Shown piece by piece: positions 61,256 to 64,000 of a DNA stretch of 64,000 nucleotides; position 1 is the first letter of the stretch; every line of letters begins with the position of its first letter. This DNA comes from Dyella terrae (GTDB lineage: Bacteria > Pseudomonadota > Gammaproteobacteria > Xanthomonadales > Rhodanobacteraceae), in the NCBI RefSeq assembly GCF_022394535.1, contig NZ_CP089414.1:2356001-2420000 (forward strand), in the 5' to 3' direction. The position numbers and the translations under genes are program-made. Under the pieces are notes generated by a model that saw only the letters and a program-made list of their open reading frames with translations, did no database searches and had not been told where the DNA came from.

Positions 61256-61477
61256 TTGATCGAGGTATCGCGATGAAGCGCTCACTCGTCATCGCGTTCC
61301 TCGCACAGGCTCGCGTGACCAGAGTGTCCCGCGAGCACTGCGCGCGAGGGTTGTCGCGGCCCATGGAGCCCGGCGCCGCTTTTCGCGTGGCCCCGGCCTA
61401 CAGCCGGATCGGCAACGCAATGCTTACCCCTATTCATCCCAACGAGGCCGGGAACACGGCCCGCAGGTAATCGAACG

Positions 61478-62797
61478 ATGAAAATCACCGTTGTAGGAAC
61501 CGGATACGTGGGCCTGGTGACAGGCGCCTGCCTTGCCGAAATGGGCAACGACGTCCTTTGTCTGGACGTCAATCCCGAAAAAATCCGCATCCTGCAGGAA
61601 GGCGGTGTCCCCATTCATGAGCCGGGCCTGGACAAGGTGATCGCGTCCAACGTGGCGGCGGGTCGCCTTCACTTCACCACGGACGTCGACAAGGCTGTCG
61701 CCTTCGGTACCGCGCAGTTCATTGCCGTGGGCACGCCGCCTGACGAAGACGGTTCTGCCGACCTGCAATACGTCATCGAAGCGGCTAGGAGCATCGGCCG
61801 ACGCATGACCGAGTACAAGGTGGTCATCGACAAGAGTACGGTGCCGGTTGGCACGGCAGACAAAGTGCGCGCTGCCATCGCGGAAGAGCTGTCCATCCGC
61901 GGTGCGGCCATCGGCTATTCGGTCGTATCCAACCCAGAGTTCCTCAAGGAGGGCTCTGCGGTGGAAGATTTCATGAAGCCAGACCGCATCGTTGTCGGTG
62001 CCGACGACGAGCGCGGCATCAACTTGATGAAATCGCTCTATGCGCCATTTCAGCGCAATCACGACAAGCTGGTGCTGATGGACGTGCGCTCAGCGGAGCT
62101 CACCAAGTATGCGGCGAACGCCATGCTGGCGACGCGCATTTCCTTCATGAACGAACTTGCGCTGCTCGCGGAAAAACTAGGTGCAGACATTGAGCTCGTG
62201 CGCCACGGCATCGGCTCCGATCCTCGTATCGGCTATCACTTTCTCTATGCCGGCTGCGGCTACGGTGGCTCGTGCTTTCCCAAGGACGTGAAGGCGCTGA
62301 TCCATTCCGGCGAAGAAGCCGGGCAGACGTTGCGCGTACTCAAAGCGGTGGAAGATGCCAACGATGCGCAGAAGCGCGTCCTTGCCGAAAAGATCTGCGA
62401 GCGCTTTGGCGAGGATCTGACGGGCAAACGCTTCGCCGTCTGGGGGCTGGCGTTCAAACCCAATACCGACGATATGCGCGAAGCGACGAGCCGCGTCCTC
62501 ATCAACGATCTGCTCGCCAAGGGTGCCACCGTTGCCGCCTATGACCCGGTGGCCCGCGAGGAGGCGCAGCGCGTCTTCGGCGACATGCCAGGCCTGACGC
62601 TCAGCCGCTCGCAGACGGAGGTGCTGCGCGACGCGGACGCGCTTGTGGTAGTTACCGAATGGAAGGAATTCCGCTGCCCCGATTTTGACGAGGTGAAGCA
62701 GTTGCTGCAGACGCCTGTCGTCTTTGACGGCCGCAATCTGTACGAGCCCAGGGAACTCAAGGCCCTCGGTTTCGAACACTATCCGATCGGCCGCTGA
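61478..62797 (+). CDS. ugd: UDP-glucose 6-dehydrogenase
   Basis: 439 residues. It oxidises UDP-glucose twice to UDP-glucuronate, the substrate of the UDP-xylose synthase 2 kb upstream. [20 protein letters not shown] (NAD site), catalytic Cys in [14 protein letters not shown] (about residue 262) and [13 protein letters not shown] are diagnostic. The 222 bases before it hold no convincing gene. Confidence 0.97.
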   Translation: MKITVVGTGYVGLVTGACLAEMGNDVLCLDVNPEKIRILQEGGVPIHEPGLDKVIASNVAAGRLHFTTDVDKAVAFGTAQFIAVGTPPDEDGSADLQYVIEAARSIGRRMTEYKVVIDKSTVPVGTADKVRAAIAEELSIRGAAIGYSVVSNPEFLKEGSAVEDFMKPDRIVVGADDERGINLMKSLYAPFQRNHDKLVLMDVRSAELTKYAANAMLATRISFMNELALLAEKLGADIELVRHGIGSDPRIGYHFLYAGCGYGGSCFPKDVKALIHSGEEAGQTLRVLKAVEDANDAQKRVLAEKICERFGEDLTGKRFAVWGLAFKPNTDDMREATSRVLINDLLAKGATVAAYDPVAREEAQRVFGDMPGLTLSRSQTEVLRDADALVVVTEWKEFRCPDFDEVKQLLQTPVVFDGRNLYEPRELKALGFEHYPIGR

Positions 62798-62858
62798 TAC
62801 GTCGCGCCCGCCCGGGCGCAGGTTGACCTCCTTTCGCCATGTCACGACGGAAGACATC

Positions 62859-64000
62859 ATGATCTCCGACTATCAACGCCCACACTCCACCGATGCCGCA
62901 GGCTGGCGCCAGCTTCTTTGGCCGATCGGCCTGTTCATTCTTGGATTCGGGCTAATCATCCTGCACCAGTCGGACTACTTCCGCGCCACGCCGGGTGATC
63001 TTCTCGATGGCAGGTTCAACAACCTGATCCTCGAGCACCTGTATCGCTGGGTGACGGGAGCAGATCCGAAATTGTGGAGCCCGGGTTTCTTCTATCCGTA
63101 CGAAGGCACGCTGGCGTTCAGCGACAACCACTTCGGTACCGGCCTGGTCTATATCGCGATGCGGGTGCTTGGTCTGACGCCCGAGCAAGCCTTCATCGGC
63201 TGGTTCACTGTTGCCCCGCTGCTCAACTTCGCGGCGTGCTACTACGTGCTGCGCGCGACGGGTGCAACAGCGCGAGGCAGTGCCGTCGGCGCGTTCATCT
63301 TCACGTTCTCGTTCCTGGTGAGTGCACAGGTGGGGCACGCCCAGCTGTCCTATAGGTTCGCGGTTCCGCTTGCGATGCTCGCATGGCAGCGATTCATCGA
63401 GCAGGGTCAAGGCAGGCACTTTGCGCTGGCCGCCATCTGGCTGACCGTGGAGTTCTACTGCTCGATCTACATCGGCTACTTCCTGCTATTGCTGATGGTC
63501 GGCTATTTCCTTGCGCAGGCCATGTTGCACAAGGAACAGGGGCATTGGCGCCCGCTTGGCCGCCTGATTCGCGATACGCGCAGGCTGATAACGGCGCAAA
63601 CCGTCGGCAGTGTGGCAATTACGGTGGCCTGTGGCATTGCCCTGCTCGTACTGTTCTACCCGTATCTGCACTACTCGCGCCTGTTCGCGTTCCATCGCGA
63701 CTATGGCGAAGTGATCACCATGCTGCCGCGGGTGGCCAGCTATGCGCTGAGCGACCAGTCGCTGCTGTGGGGCAGGTTCACCACCCATATCCGCAGTGTC
63801 CCGATGCGATGGGAACACCAGATGTTTTTCGGTGGTGCGGCTATCGCGCTGGCCGTGATCGCGATGGCTTGCCAACGCGGTCGCCGCAATCTCGCGATGT
63901 TCGGAGCCATCGCCTTCATCGCTGCGCTCACGCTGTGCATCCATGGTCACAGCCTTTACGCCTTCATCTATCACCTGCCTTTGGCAAATGCCGTGCGCGC
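62859..64000 (+). CDS. Polytopic membrane protein, probable GT-C-like, truncated by the window
   Basis: Open from ATG 62859 (GGAAG upstream) through the end of the window, at least 380 residues. About eight hydrophobic segments so far, beginning after a hydrophilic 20-residue lead. The first large loop contains LLDGRFNNLILEHLYRW and GFFYPYEGTLAFSDNHFG, the Asp-rich periplasmic loop layout of GT-C glycosyltransferases that use polyprenyl-linked sugars. The family is not certain. It fits the polysaccharide cluster. Confidence 0.72.
   Translation, partial: MISDYQRPHSTDAAGWRQLLWPIGLFILGFGLIILHQSDYFRATPGDLLDGRFNNLILEHLYRWVTGADPKLWSPGFFYPYEGTLAFSDNHFGTGLVYIAMRVLGLTPEQAFIGWFTVAPLLNFAACYYVLRATGATARGSAVGAFIFTFSFLVSAQVGHAQLSYRFAVPLAMLAWQRFIEQGQGRHFALAAIWLTVEFYCSIYIGYFLLLLMVGYFLAQAMLHKEQGHWRPLGRLIRDTRRLITAQTVGSVAITVACGIALLVLFYPYLHYSRLFAFHRDYGEVITMLPRVASYALSDQSLLWGRFTTHIRSVPMRWEHQMFFGGAAIALAVIAMACQRGRRNLAMFGAIAFIAALTLCIHGHSLYAFIYHLPLANAVR

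Noticed and set aside
61273..61470. A 65-codon frame before ugd.
   Set aside because: Arg/Pro-rich, no motif, no support beyond an ATG; the 222-base gap is better left unassigned.

Overview
The window is high-GC, densely coding DNA with typical gammaproteobacterial housekeeping genes. Gene content and order (metX-metB-hom behind a SAM-I riboswitch, a cysD-cysNC fusion, GTP-type pckG, FadE, an Mla-type transporter with a STAS-fused permease) suggest Xanthomonadales, most likely Rhodanobacteraceae (Dyella, Frateuria, Luteibacter or Rhodanobacter type). This is inferred from gene content; no rRNA is present to confirm it. No tRNA, CRISPR array, phage or insertion sequence was seen.

Layout. 1-6 kb: the end of an APC permease, a small membrane protein, the methionine/homoserine operon on the minus strand, a secreted protein with an internal duplication, and a DUF1304 protein. 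6-10.4 kb: an M24 peptidase-like protein, a front-end fatty acid desaturase, prfC and a CPBP protease-like membrane protein. 10.5-16.6 kb: a four-gene operon with overlapping stop/start codons encoding a large hybrid histidine kinase with three receiver domains, CheR, CheB and a receiver-GGDEF protein. 16.6-25.4 kb: DUF4442, fadE, an alpha/beta hydrolase divergent from a TetR regulator, pckG, and an ECF sigma / membrane protein / DUF4097 operon. 25.4-38.6 kb: an orphan secreted protein, a GAF-GAF-GGDEF-EAL protein, hslO, mtgA, a glycosyltransferase, a CBS protein, an NTP/NDP-type transporter, a frameshifted GMC oxidoreductase, a serine hydrolase and a TonB-like protein. 38.9-45.1 kb: metJ with a histone-like tail, gcvT-gcvH, cysD-cysNC and a nested palindromic element. 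45.2-52.6 kb: an Mla-type lipid transport operon, AlkB, an amidase and ETF-QO. 52.6 kb to the end: a glycosyltransferase, etfBA, and a polysaccharide sugar-nucleotide and assembly cluster (phosphohexomutase, UDP-xylose synthase, GT2, GtrA, UDP-glucose dehydrogenase, a polytopic membrane protein).

The most striking signal is a linked methionine control circuit. At 38.9-39.5 kb lies a clear MetJ repressor domain whose reading frame runs on into about 110 residues of Lys/Ala repeats, like a bacterial histone H1-like protein. The tail begins at an internal Met with an upstream AGGAG, so a separate tail protein is also possible. Tandem MetJ-type operator boxes lie upstream of metJ itself and directly beside the -35 element of the metX promoter. 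The metX leader also carries a full SAM-I riboswitch and then a hairpin that can bury the metX Shine-Dalgarno. The same operon thus appears to be read by two SAM sensors, one protein and one RNA.

Three genes within 5 kb (transporter 5' end, GMC oxidoreductase, metJ tail end) each look one base too long at a short homopolymer. Either the assembly carries indel errors there or these tracts slip in the genome.
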